A stretch of 30,194 bases of DNA from CAZVFE01 sp964626405 (GCA_964626405.1 CAZVFE010000016.1:1-30194), one strand, 5' to 3'. Counted from the first letter of the stretch, positions 1 through 8,113 are shown. The notes: a model not told the origin generated them from the sequence alone. Numbers and translations are program-made.

Positions 1-1310
1 TCTGCTAAAGATTTTAGTTCATGTGGGTCATTTTTTAATTCAAATAATTCCTCCACAGGTTTTGTATTTCTAAACCATAAAGCTTGTTCCGGACTTAATT
101 TTCCTTCTTCCTTCAAACGATATAATTCTTGCATAATATCCATTTGATCCCGATATTCAACATGTAAAAACATGGGCTTTTCTGGCATAAAATATTTAAT
201 ATATTTAAATTCCTTATCAAATCCAGCTCTTGCAGCATCAGTTGATTCATCGAATCGGTCGGAAGCAGCAAATAAATATTGGCGCTCATTTGAATTTGTG
301 TACTTACCCAAAAATGCCTTTCCATCCATGTATTCAGGAGGTTTTATCCCAGCTAAAGATAAAGTACTTGGTGCCATATCAATAAAACTTACCATTCTAT
401 CATCTCTTGTTCCTGCACCTGTTTTATCTGGATATCGAACAATTAAAGGTACTCTTAATCCAGAATCATATAATAATCTTTTTTGACGAGGTAATGGTCC
501 ACCATGATCCGTAAACCAGATAATAATTGTATTATCCAATTCACCATCATCCTTTAATTGTTGGATTATTTCCCCAACCTGTTTATCCATGGTCACTATA
601 TTGGAATACATTCTTCGAATATCTTTTCTTCCAATCTCTGTATCTGGTAGATAAGGCGGTACAGGTACTGCTAAATTTTCATCGAATTCAAGTGGTAATT
701 TGGCTCTAGCCCAAATTTGGGATTCATGAGTAACCATTAAGGTTATCATTGAAAAAAAAGGTTGTCCCTCCTTTCGATTTCTCCAATTAGCCTTATTACT
801 ACTCTCATCCCATGCGGTAACTGGTTTTACAAATTGGTAATCTTCTTTAGAATTATTGGTACAATAATATCCTTTTTCTCTTAAATATTCGGAGAACATT
901 TTTACCCCAACCGGCGGTACAGCTTCATAAAACTCTCTACGGCCCTTTTCTCGATTTTCATTTTGAATTTGTTCTAATTTTTCTTCAGGAATTCTTCCTG
1001 CATACCATCCCCCAGTTCGCATATGATTTGTTCCTACATGAGTAGGATACATTCCTAATGCCAAGGAGGATCGAGCTGGAGCACAAACAGGTGCTGCTGA
1101 ATAAAAATGATCAAAACAAATTCCTTCCTTTGCCAACCAATCCAAATTCGGAGTATGAACGGTAGAATCTCCAAATGCAGCAATATAAGGACTCAAATCT
1201 TCGGCCACAATCCAAACAATATTGGGCTTTTGGTTTGTTTGAGCTGAAACTGAATTTGTGCAAAAGATTAATGAAAAAAGAAATAAATAAATTGATTTTT
1301 GAATATTCAT
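1..1310 (-). CDS. Secreted sulfatase, heparan-N-sulfatase-like (C-terminus cut by window edge)
   Basis: Reading from the ATG at 1310 there is an open frame of about 436 codons to the window edge, so the C-terminus is missing. The N-terminus is a signal peptide with a hydrophobic core (residues 6-18) and a likely cut after SVSA-Q. The mature part starts with the typical sulfatase opening PNIVWIVAEDLS, whose acidic residues bind calcium. Cys76-Ala-Pro-Ala-Arg80 is the C-x-P-x-R motif whose Cys is converted to formylglycine in type I sulfatases. Asp268-His269-Gly-Gly followed by LPRQKRLLYDSG and RVPLIVRYP is the usual metal and active-site region. Members hydrolyse sulfate esters or N-sulfates of sugars in the periplasm or outside the cell; the substrate cannot be read from sequence. 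It is divergent from the SulP transporter gene, 56 bases away. No maturase is in the window. Confidence 0.93.
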   Translation of the reverse strand, partial: MNIQKSIYLFLFSLIFCTNSVSAQTNQKPNIVWIVAEDLSPYIAAFGDSTVHTPNLDWLAKEGICFDHFYSAAPVCAPARSSLALGMYPTHVGTNHMRTGGWYAGRIPEEKLEQIQNENREKGRREFYEAVPPVGVKMFSEYLREKGYYCTNNSKEDYQFVKPVTAWDESSNKANWRNRKEGQPFFSMITLMVTHESQIWARAKLPLEFDENLAVPVPPYLPDTEIGRKDIRRMYSNIVTMDKQVGEIIQQLKDDGELDNTIIIWFTDHGGPLPRQKRLLYDSGLRVPLIVRYPDKTGAGTRDDRMVSFIDMAPSTLSLAGIKPPEYMDGKAFLGKYTNSNERQYLFAASDRFDESTDAARAGFDKEFKYIKYFMPEKPMFLHVEYRDQMDIMQELYRLKEEGKLSPEQALWFRNTKPVEELFELKNDPHELKSLA

Positions 1311-1366
1311 TTTAGTTAATAGGTTTAATTTCCTAAATTTAATAAAATTATGTTAACTGAATTACA
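1311..1366. promoter_or_regulatory. Short divergent promoter region between sulfatase and SulP genes
   Basis: Only 56 bases separate the two divergent starts, so both promoters must lie here or inside the opposite gene. On the plus strand, TAGGTTTA (1320-1327) and TAAATTTA (1334-1341) each match seven of eight positions of the Bacteroidota -7 element TAnnTTTG. I see no convincing -33 partner or operator. The promoter calls are inference. Confidence 0.3.
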
Positions 1367-2884
1367 ATGAAAAATTATTTTGATTCATTCATAAGTGGAG
1401 ATTGGAAATCTGGTTTAGCTGTTTTTTTGGTAGCCCTACCTTTATGTCTTGGAATTGCTTTAGCCTCTGGTGCACCAATTCTTTCAGGTTTAATTGCAGG
1501 TATTTCTGGAGGTATAATCGTAACATTATTTTCTAATTCATCTTTGTCTGTATCTGGTCCTGCTGCAGGTCTTACGGTCATCGTTTATAATGCTATTCAA
1601 GACCTTAATAATTATAATTTATTTCTAGGCGCTGTAATTATTGCAGGTATTATTCAAATTTCCTTGTATTTCTTAAAACTTGGAATAATTGGGAATTTTT
1701 TTCCATCTACTGTTATTAAAGGAATGTTATCTGCCATTGGGGTTGTAATTACCTTAAAACAGATTCCACACGCTCTAGGCGATGATTTCGATTTTGAAGG
1801 GGATTATGAATTTCAGCAATTAGCAGATAATAAAAATACCTTTGATGAAATTTGGTATGCCATTAATCAGGTAGAAATGGGCGCATTAATAATTTCTATT
1901 GTCGGATTGGTGATTTTTTTCAATTGGCATCGATTAGAAAAATTTAAAATAGGAAAAGCTCTTCCTGCATCTTTAATTGTTGTTTTATTTGGAGTTTTTG
2001 CCAATATGGCCTTTTCTCAATTTATTCCTAATTGGTATCTAGGAAATTCTCCACAACATATGGTACAAATTCCCTCATTTTCAAATTTTGGTGAATTGAG
2101 TGCCAATTTCTTTCATTTTGATATAGCTATTTTTACTAACCCTTTAGTTATTACTACAGGAATAACAATTGCAATAGTAGCATCATTGGAAACTTTATTG
2201 GCTCTTGAAGCGACAGATTTATTAGATCCTTTAAAGCGTATTTCTGACCCAAATAAAGAATTATTAGCGCAAGGCTTAGGAAATTCATTCTCCGGATTTT
2301 TTGGAGGAATTCCCGTTACTTCGGTAATCATTCGCTCTTCAACCAATGTTTATTCGGGAGCAAAAACAAAAGCTTCCTCCTTTTTTCATGGAATTTTATT
2401 ATTATTCGCACTCTTTTTTATAGGTTCTTACTTAAATTTAATTCCTCTAGCCTCCTTAGCGAGTATTCTACTCTATACGGGTTATAAATTAGCTAGTCCT
2501 TCTATTTTTAAATCAATGTTTAAAAAAGGATGGATTCAATTTATTCCTTTCATTGCCACGGTTTTATTTGTAGTCTTTATTGACTTATTATGGGGGATTT
2601 TTTTGGGTACCCTTATAGGTTTAATTTTCGTCCTATACCAAGATTATCATTCTTTAATTAATTATCAACAAGATGGCTCAATTCATTTGATAAAATTTAA
2701 GAAAGACGCTACATTTTTACATAAAAATGCTGTAAAAACTGCTTTAATGAATATTCCAGAAAATTCAAATCTTGTTTTGGATTTAAGAAAATCGCATAAA
2801 ATAGACCCTGATATTTTGGAAATGATAGAAACTTATAAAGTATTAGCAGAGGTAAAAAATATTACTGTAGAAATTAATCAATAA
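1367..2884 (+). CDS. SulP-family anion transporter, probable bicarbonate transporter
   Basis: This 505-residue membrane protein has the SulP core: the first helices read GLAVFLVALPLCLGIALASG, followed by SVSGPAAGLTVIV, the conserved SGPAAG segment at the substrate site. Hydrophobic segments run to about residue 430. A short C-terminal tail (about 435-505, ending NLVLDLRKSHKIDPDILEMI) looks like a reduced STAS domain. SulP proteins move sulfate, bicarbonate or other anions across the inner membrane. A beta-carbonic anhydrase gene begins four bases after the stop, and SulP genes paired or fused with carbonic anhydrase are usually read as bicarbonate/inorganic-carbon transporters, so I favour that over sulfate. 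The neighbouring sulfatase keeps sulfate transport open as an alternative. It is the first gene of a four-gene unit that also carries a histidine kinase and response regulator. Confidence 0.9.
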   Translation: MKNYFDSFISGDWKSGLAVFLVALPLCLGIALASGAPILSGLIAGISGGIIVTLFSNSSLSVSGPAAGLTVIVYNAIQDLNNYNLFLGAVIIAGIIQISLYFLKLGIIGNFFPSTVIKGMLSAIGVVITLKQIPHALGDDFDFEGDYEFQQLADNKNTFDEIWYAINQVEMGALIISIVGLVIFFNWHRLEKFKIGKALPASLIVVLFGVFANMAFSQFIPNWYLGNSPQHMVQIPSFSNFGELSANFFHFDIAIFTNPLVITTGITIAIVASLETLLALEATDLLDPLKRISDPNKELLAQGLGNSFSGFFGGIPVTSVIIRSSTNVYSGAKTKASSFFHGILLLFALFFIGSYLNLIPLASLASILLYTGYKLASPSIFKSMFKKGWIQFIPFIATVLFVVFIDLLWGIFLGTLIGLIFVLYQDYHSLINYQQDGSIHLIKFKKDATFLHKNAVKTALMNIPENSNLVLDLRKSHKIDPDILEMIETYKVLAEVKNITVEINQ

Positions 2885-2888
2885 AATA

Positions 2889-3521
2889 ATGGATGATTAT
2901 AAAAAGCTTATTCTAAATAACCAGGCGTGGATTGTAGATATTTTGGAAGATAAACCAGATTATTTTGATATTCTTTCAAAGGGCCAAGAACCAAAATTTC
3001 TCTATATTGGTTGCTCTGATTCCCGTGTTCCCATTGAAGAAATAACGAATTCTCGTCCCGGTGATATCTTTGTCCATAGAAATGTTGCCAATATGGTGGT
3101 CCATACCGACATGAACCTTTTATCTGTTCTTCAGTATGCTGTAGAAGTATTAAAAGTAAAACATGTGATTGTATGTGGACATTATAATTGTGGTGGAGTG
3201 CGTGCGGCGATGGCTCATGATGATTTTGGTTTGATTAATAAATGGCTAAGAAATATCAAGGAAGTATATTCAAAAAATCGAAAAGAAATAGAATCTCAAG
3301 ACGATTTTCAAAAGCAATTTGATAAATTAGTTGAATTCAATGTGATTGAACAAGCCAATAATGTTGCTAAAACTGCTATTGTTCAAAAAGCATGGATTAA
3401 ATCTGAATTCCCAGTAATCCATGGTTGGGTTTTTGATATTCACTCCGGAAAAATTATTGAGGTATGTGATATCGACAAGAATAATTTTGAAGATGATATT
3501 TTTAAATTTGATTTAAAATAG
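2889..3521 (+). CDS. can: Beta-class carbonic anhydrase
   Basis: The enzyme interconverts CO2 and bicarbonate in the cytoplasm. The 210-residue protein shows the full zinc site of the beta class: Cys42-x-Asp44-x-Arg46 in CSDSRVP, then His98 and Cys101 in GHYNCGGV. The Asp/Arg pair next to the first Cys is the catalytic dyad. The RPGDIFVHRNVANMV segment is also typical. Length and motif spacing fit the E. coli Can-type family. It starts four bases after the SulP gene and ends eight bases before the histidine kinase start, so the genes are almost certainly co-transcribed. With the transporter it would form a bicarbonate supply or CO2-trapping pair. The ATG at 2889 keeps the normal N-terminal helix. 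Confidence 0.95.
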   Translation: MDDYKKLILNNQAWIVDILEDKPDYFDILSKGQEPKFLYIGCSDSRVPIEEITNSRPGDIFVHRNVANMVVHTDMNLLSVLQYAVEVLKVKHVIVCGHYNCGGVRAAMAHDDFGLINKWLRNIKEVYSKNRKEIESQDDFQKQFDKLVEFNVIEQANNVAKTAIVQKAWIKSEFPVIHGWVFDIHSGKIIEVCDIDKNNFEDDIFKFDLK

Positions 3522-3529
3522 ATTAAAAA

Positions 3530-4744
3530 GTGAATCAAATTTCGAGTCAACAATTTGAAGCTATTTTTAAGGAAGCTGCGATTGGAATTATTATTTCTGA
3601 TTCTAATGGCAAGATTATTAGTACCAATAAATTTGCAGAAAAACTTTTCGGCTATTTCGAAAATGAGCTTATTGAAAAATCCATTTCAGATTTAATACCT
3701 CAACATTTAAAGGAAAAACATCATCATCTTCAAAATAATTATATTCAAGCTCCAAAATCTCGTCCTATGGGTTTAGGAACGGATTTAAAAGCAAAAAGAA
3801 AAGATGGTTCATTATTTTCTGTAGAAATCTCACTTTCCCATTATTCAGACAAAGATAAACCCTATTTCATTGCATTTATTTCAGATATTACCCAACGAAG
3901 GAAGGTTGAATTAGAATTGATATTGAAAAATAATGAGATAAATAAATTAAATGAACAATTAGAAGAAGAAGTAAAACTTAGAACGCAAGATTTAGAAAAA
4001 ACCTTAAAAGAATTAGAGTTTAAGACCCAAGATTTAGAAATATTATTGACAAAAGAAAAAGAATTAGGAGATTTAAAAACTCGATTCGTTTCCATGGCTT
4101 CCCATGAATTTCGTACTCCCCTTACTGCTATTCATACCACTGCTACTATTTTAGAAAAAATCCAAATTCAGGATGACCTAAAAGAAAAATATATTCGTAA
4201 TATTAATCGTATTAAATCTTCCGTTTTTCATTTAAATGAAATTCTAGAAGAATTTTTATCGGTAGGCAAAATTGAAGATAATAAAGTGATTGTTCACCCG
4301 TCTGAAATTATTCTGAATGAATTTATTCAGGATATTATTTTAGATATTGAATCCAATCCTCAATTTAAATCGAATATAGATATAAATATAGAATATAATG
4401 GTAAATGGATTACAGATTTTTCGATTTTACGAAAAATACTCATTAACCTTATTACAAATGCTTTAAAATTTTCTCAAAAACCTGTTAAACTTCATATTTT
4501 TGAAGAAAATCAAGAACTAAGGTTTATTATTTCTGATAATGGAATTGGAATATCACCAGAAGACCAAAAACATTTATTTGAACGGTTTTTTAGAGGAAAT
4601 AATACTTCTGGGATTCAAGGTACCGGCCTAGGCCTATATTTAGTAGGAAGGTATATTGGGATTTTAAAAGGCAAAATTCATTTAAAATCGGAATTGAATA
4701 TTGGAACTCAGGTGGATTTTACAATACCTACATTACATTTATGA
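3530..4744 (+). CDS. PAS-domain sensor histidine kinase (soluble)
   Basis: This 404-residue kinase starts with GTG at 3530. It has no membrane segment, so it should sense a cytoplasmic cue. Order of parts: PAS domain (about 5-122), coiled coil (about 125-180), HisKA dimerisation domain with phospho-acceptor His192 in SHEFRTPLTA, then the HATPase domain with N box (Asn306/Asn310), G1 DNGIG (336-340), F box (350-354) and G2 GTGLGL (364-369). The PAS domain resembles the FixL type in the stretch PMGLGTDLKAKRKDGSLF. Ungapped alignment to the oxygen sensor FixL puts His64 at the heme-ligand position, but the oxygen-contacting Arg is Thr84. That His is common in non-heme PAS domains too, so heme binding is only possible. 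The stop overlaps the next gene's start as ATGA, making that response regulator the obvious partner. Confidence 0.92.
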   Translation: MNQISSQQFEAIFKEAAIGIIISDSNGKIISTNKFAEKLFGYFENELIEKSISDLIPQHLKEKHHHLQNNYIQAPKSRPMGLGTDLKAKRKDGSLFSVEISLSHYSDKDKPYFIAFISDITQRRKVELELILKNNEINKLNEQLEEEVKLRTQDLEKTLKELEFKTQDLEILLTKEKELGDLKTRFVSMASHEFRTPLTAIHTTATILEKIQIQDDLKEKYIRNINRIKSSVFHLNEILEEFLSVGKIEDNKVIVHPSEIILNEFIQDIILDIESNPQFKSNIDINIEYNGKWITDFSILRKILINLITNALKFSQKPVKLHIFEENQELRFIISDNGIGISPEDQKHLFERFFRGNNTSGIQGTGLGLYLVGRYIGILKGKIHLKSELNIGTQVDFTIPTLHL

Positions 4745-5805
4745 AAACAAAGATCGTACTTATTGAGGATAATATGGATTTAAGGGAGTCTACAGCCGAA
4801 TTACTTGAAATTTCAGGTTATGAGGTTATTTCCGCCAAGGATGGATTGGATGGACTTAAAAAAGTGAAACAATCAAATCCAGATTTAATCCTTTGTGATA
4901 TTATGATGCCAAATTTGGATGGATACGGAGTATTGCATATCCTAAGCCAAGATCCAGAATTAAATACCATTCCCTTTATTTTTCTTACAGCTAAATCTGA
5001 ACCACTCGATTTTAGACAAGGTATGGATTTAGGAGCTGACGATTATATAATAAAACCGTTCAAAGAATTAGATTTATTTAAATCTATCGAAACTAGGTTA
5101 AAGAAATCAAGAAAAAACTTGATTATTCAACCTTCAGAAGAACAAATTCCTCTTATTAAAGAAAATCAAATAGCACTTGATTTTCTTAATTTTGAATCGA
5201 ATAACTTTCCTAAAAGAATCATTCATCTGGAAAGAAAACAAAATCTTTATTCGGAAGGAGACTTTCCCCAAAATTTATATTTTTTAAAATCAGGAAGAAT
5301 AAAAATTTTTCAATATGATGAGTCAGGTAAGCAATTTATAACCAATTTTATTAATCCAGGAGATTTTTTTGGATATGTGGATGTTTTAGAGGAACAAAAT
5401 TATCGGGAAAATGCTGAAGGTATGGAGGATTCCATCATTTTGAGTATAACATCCGAAGAATTTAAAGACCATTTGAGTAATAATCATTTTTTGGAAATTC
5501 ACTTTCGAAAATTATTAACTGAATCTTTGATTAAAAGTGAAAAAAATTTGATTTCAATGGCCTATAATTCTTTGAGAATTCGCACAGCTAAGGCTTTAAT
5601 AGATTTAGCTGAAAATTCAGGTGCTAGTATTAATCAACCTTTTTCAATTCGAATTTTGCGGGAAGACCTTGCCAATAAAATGGGCACCGCTCCTGAATCA
5701 GTAATTAGAATACTTTCTGAATTTAAAAAAGAAGGACTTCTTGAAATGAAAGGCTCTCAAATTTTAATATTTAATCTATCCAAATTAATTGATTTGAAAT
5801 ATTAA
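4741..5805 (+). CDS. Response regulator fused to a Crp/Fnr-type DNA-binding module
   Basis: This 354-residue protein joins a receiver domain (about 1-120) to a cNMP-binding-type beta-roll (about 150-260) and a Crp-type winged helix (about 280-350). In the receiver, Asp10, phospho-acceptor Asp53 in LCDIMMPNLDG, the Thr of FLTAK and Lys105 in IKPF are all present, so it should be phosphorylatable. The recognition helix APESVIRILSEF keeps Glu319 and Arg323, which align with the base-contacting Glu and Arg of CRP/FNR. There is no FNR-type N-terminal cysteine cluster; the only cysteine I see in the receiver is Cys52. Signal input is therefore likely phosphorylation rather than an iron-sulfur cluster. 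It overlaps the kinase gene by four bases. Its stop overlaps the stop of the last cbb3-operon gene on the other strand in TTAA. Control of the nearby oxidase operon is inferred. Confidence 0.9.
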   Translation: MKTKIVLIEDNMDLRESTAELLEISGYEVISAKDGLDGLKKVKQSNPDLILCDIMMPNLDGYGVLHILSQDPELNTIPFIFLTAKSEPLDFRQGMDLGADDYIIKPFKELDLFKSIETRLKKSRKNLIIQPSEEQIPLIKENQIALDFLNFESNNFPKRIIHLERKQNLYSEGDFPQNLYFLKSGRIKIFQYDESGKQFITNFINPGDFFGYVDVLEEQNYRENAEGMEDSIILSITSEEFKDHLSNNHFLEIHFRKLLTESLIKSEKNLISMAYNSLRIRTAKALIDLAENSGASINQPFSIRILREDLANKMGTAPESVIRILSEFKKEGLLEMKGSQILIFNLSKLIDLKY

Positions 5806-6479
5806 ATAGGCCAACCATGACAAATTACAGGTGTAAGTGATGAATTTTTTATGGGTTCGAATAATTGAGCAGCAATACCCCATATTCCTTGAATTAATAA
5901 GATTATTGCAATTATATAAATTGAGTTTTTTAGAATTTTGGCGATTTTAGAATTATCGCCGGCTTTTTTGAAACCCATTAAACTTAATTTTATTGCAGGG
6001 ATTGTTCCTAATCCGAATATAAACATCGAAATAGCACCCAATACAGGTTTAGGTTGAATTAAAGCAATTGTTAGGCCTTGAATGATTAAACCACAAGGTA
6101 ATAGGCCATTACTCATCCCCAATAAAAATATTCCTATTTTCCCTCTTCCTCTACCCCATTCTTGTAATTTTTTTCCAAAAATCCGGTAAATAAATTCAAA
6201 AAAAGAATCCTTTAAAACTCCCGAGGTTAATAATAAAATTAATATGCCGGAGCTAATGAAATAAATAAACCAATATTTACCAAGTATTCCTATATCTGCA
6301 AATTTTGAAACCAAATAGCCTAATAGTACATAAATTCCAATCCTTCCAATTTGATAAATAAATTGATTCAAAGAATTTTTTTGAATAATTTGAATTCGAG
6401 ACATTATTGGTCCACACATCACCACACAATGCCATGATCCTGCCAATGCAATAAAAAAACTATAATACCAATTTTGCAT
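5802..6479 (-). CDS. TauE/SafE-like (DsbD_2-type) membrane protein of the cbb3 operon
   Basis: This 225-residue protein has about six membrane segments and matches the sulfite exporter TauE/SafE or UreH/DsbD-like transmembrane family often found beside ccoG and ccoI. Visible marks are His17-Cys18-x-x-Met21-Cys22-Gly-Pro in the first helix and NGLLPCG with Cys129, similar to the DsbD core helix motif. The C-terminus carries a further Cys220-His221 pair. Conserved Cys, Met and His in the membrane would suit copper handling or thiol redox during oxidase assembly, but that is inference; the family name does not prove sulfite export. It is the last gene of the oxidase operon, four bases after ccoG. 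Its stop overlaps the convergent response-regulator stop in TTAA at 5802-5805. Confidence 0.8.
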   Translation of the reverse strand: MQNWYYSFFIALAGSWHCVVMCGPIMSRIQIIQKNSLNQFIYQIGRIGIYVLLGYLVSKFADIGILGKYWFIYFISSGILILLLTSGVLKDSFFEFIYRIFGKKLQEWGRGRGKIGIFLLGMSNGLLPCGLIIQGLTIALIQPKPVLGAISMFIFGLGTIPAIKLSLMGFKKAGDNSKIAKILKNSIYIIAIILLIQGIWGIAAQLFEPIKNSSLTPVICHGWPI

Positions 6480-6483
6480 TATA

Positions 6484-7881
6484 TTATTTATTTCCTATAA
6501 AACTTGTTTCCAAGGTTTCTATTTCTCCCTCTTGATTTTGGATATAAATATTAACCTTTTTTCCTGTTTCTAATTTATCTAAGGCAACTTTTAAGAAAAA
6601 GGTTCCTTTTGTAAATTCCCCTTGATTTATCCTATTCATTTCTTGTCCTACCCATTCAATCTTAAAAGGCTCTTCAACTCTAATGGAAAATATTTGATCA
6701 TTATAAGACTTATTTAAAATTTCTAAATTATATAAATTAGAAATGGTTTGAGTTTTTTCATCTATTTGAAAGGTTTGACCTGGGGTTCTCAATAATGTTG
6801 ATTCCCAATCCATTCTATTGAACAATAAAACCCCTAAAAATCCTATCAGAATAGTTAGAACGGTAATATAGCCAGCCATTCTCCAGGTGAATTTCGGTTT
6901 CTCCCCTGTTATTATTCCATTCACTGAATCATAGCGTATTAAACCCTTGGGTTGATGTGTTTTCTCCATTACCATATCGCAGGCATCAATACAAGCAGTA
7001 CATCCTATACATTCTAACTGATTTGACCCATTTCGGATATCAATTCCAGTCGGACAAACTCTAACACACCAAGAGCAATCTATACATGCCCCATGTGATT
7101 CACTATTTTCCTTCGATTTCTTGCCCCTTGGTTCCCCTCTTACAAAATCATATGCAACTTGAATGGAATTATTATCTAATAAAACACCTTGTAATCGTCC
7201 ATAAGGACAAACCACCATACAAACCATTTCTCTAAATCTAGCAAAAACAAAATAGAATACAGCTGTAAATATTAAAATTGAAATTAATCCAGTAATATGA
7301 TGAATAGGCGGTTCTGTAATTAATTTTAACCAATCTTTTTTACCAATGATATACATTAAAAATGTATTAGCAATTGCAAAGGAAAGTAGAAAAAAGATGG
7401 AATGTTTAGCCCCTTTTTTTATGAATTTTTCAGTATTCCAAGGGGAATTTGCCAATTTTCTTTGGGCCTTATCATCCCCTTCAATTAAATATTCAATTTT
7501 TCGAAATAACATTTCCATAAAAATGGTTTGCGGACAAGCCCATCCACACCAAATTCTACCGAAAATAACCGTAAACAAAGAAATGAAAATCAGAAAAGTA
7601 ATTAGTCCAAATGCAACCAAATGAAAGTCTTGAGGAAAAAATGGTACACCCCAAAAGATAAATTTTCTTTCAATAATATTAAAAAGAAATAAAGGGTGAT
7701 TTTCTTTTTCTAACCACGGTAATCCAAATAAAAGGATTAATAATATATAAGAAAAATAGGTCCTATATTGATAAAATTTACCTATAATTCTTCCCGGATA
7801 AATCCATAATCTCTTTCCATCTCTTGATTGATTATAAAGATGATTACGGAATTCATCATTGTCTAGATTGAATTCTTCCAT
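6484..7881 (-). CDS. ccoG: Cytochrome cbb3 oxidase assembly iron-sulfur protein CcoG
   Basis: CcoG (FixG/RdxA) is a membrane iron-sulfur protein needed for cbb3 oxidase maturation; in Rhodobacter it reduces Cu(II) to Cu(I) for the copper site. The 465 residues show the expected parts: membrane helices; the membrane Cys pairs Cys112/Cys116 in WCGWACPQT and Cys221/Cys225 in CMVVCPYGR; then two 4Fe-4S ferredoxin motifs, Cys266/269/272/276 (CIDCSWCVRVCP) and Cys291/294/297/301 (CIGCTACIDAC). After a last helix (about 332-355) comes a periplasmic beta-domain starting near RMDWESTLLRTPGQTF. All cysteines are intact and the length is normal. It lies between the DUF2892 gene (17 bases upstream) and the TauE/SafE-like gene (4 bases downstream). 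No ccoH/fixH follows it, which is the usual neighbour. Confidence 0.96.
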   Translation of the reverse strand: MEEFNLDNDEFRNHLYNQSRDGKRLWIYPGRIIGKFYQYRTYFSYILLILLFGLPWLEKENHPLFLFNIIERKFIFWGVPFFPQDFHLVAFGLITFLIFISLFTVIFGRIWCGWACPQTIFMEMLFRKIEYLIEGDDKAQRKLANSPWNTEKFIKKGAKHSIFFLLSFAIANTFLMYIIGKKDWLKLITEPPIHHITGLISILIFTAVFYFVFARFREMVCMVVCPYGRLQGVLLDNNSIQVAYDFVRGEPRGKKSKENSESHGACIDCSWCVRVCPTGIDIRNGSNQLECIGCTACIDACDMVMEKTHQPKGLIRYDSVNGIITGEKPKFTWRMAGYITVLTILIGFLGVLLFNRMDWESTLLRTPGQTFQIDEKTQTISNLYNLEILNKSYNDQIFSIRVEEPFKIEWVGQEMNRINQGEFTKGTFFLKVALDKLETGKKVNIYIQNQEGEIETLETSFIGNK

Positions 7882-7898
7882 GAAAACAAGGGTTAAAT

Positions 7899-8102
7899 TT
7901 ATTCTTCCTTACAAGTCTTTATCTTAAAAGGTTTGTAAAGCATACAAACCCTTTTCCAGCCTGAAATTGCAATAAGAATAGCCATTATTATTAGTCCAAC
8001 ATTATATTCTGAAGGAAATACTTCAAAATACACATTCACTAACAATAAAATAGCAACAATAAAACGAATGTTTCTGTCTAAAATGCCTACGTTTTTTTTC
8101 AT
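7899..8102 (-). CDS. Small DUF2892-type membrane protein in the cbb3 operon
   Basis: This 67-residue protein begins MKKNVGILDRNIRFIVAILL and has two membrane helices (about 12-29 and 35-48). It ends with GWKRVCMLYKPFKIKTC, the pattern of the DUF2892/YgaP-like inner membrane family, in which a G-x-C-P-x-Y-type end follows the second helix. Cys53 and Cys64 lie just after that helix and could bind a metal or take part in thiol chemistry; this is inference. It is 11 bases after ccoP and 17 bases before ccoG, so it is part of the oxidase operon. The family has no established enzymatic role, and its place between a structural subunit gene and a copper-reduction factor suggests an accessory job in oxidase assembly. 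Confidence 0.75.
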   Translation of the reverse strand: MKKNVGILDRNIRFIVAILLLVNVYFEVFPSEYNVGLIIMAILIAISGWKRVCMLYKPFKIKTCKEE

Positions 8103-8113
8103 AACGTTAAAAT

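Noticed and set aside
172..486. Plus-strand open frame of 104 codons
   Set aside because: It lies inside the sulfatase gene on the other strand, which has a signal peptide, CAPAR motif and DHGG block; the plus-strand product has no recognisable family.
4741..5805. Regulator as a true FNR oxygen sensor with a 4Fe-4S cluster
   Set aside because: The N-terminus is a receiver domain and the FNR cysteine cluster is absent.
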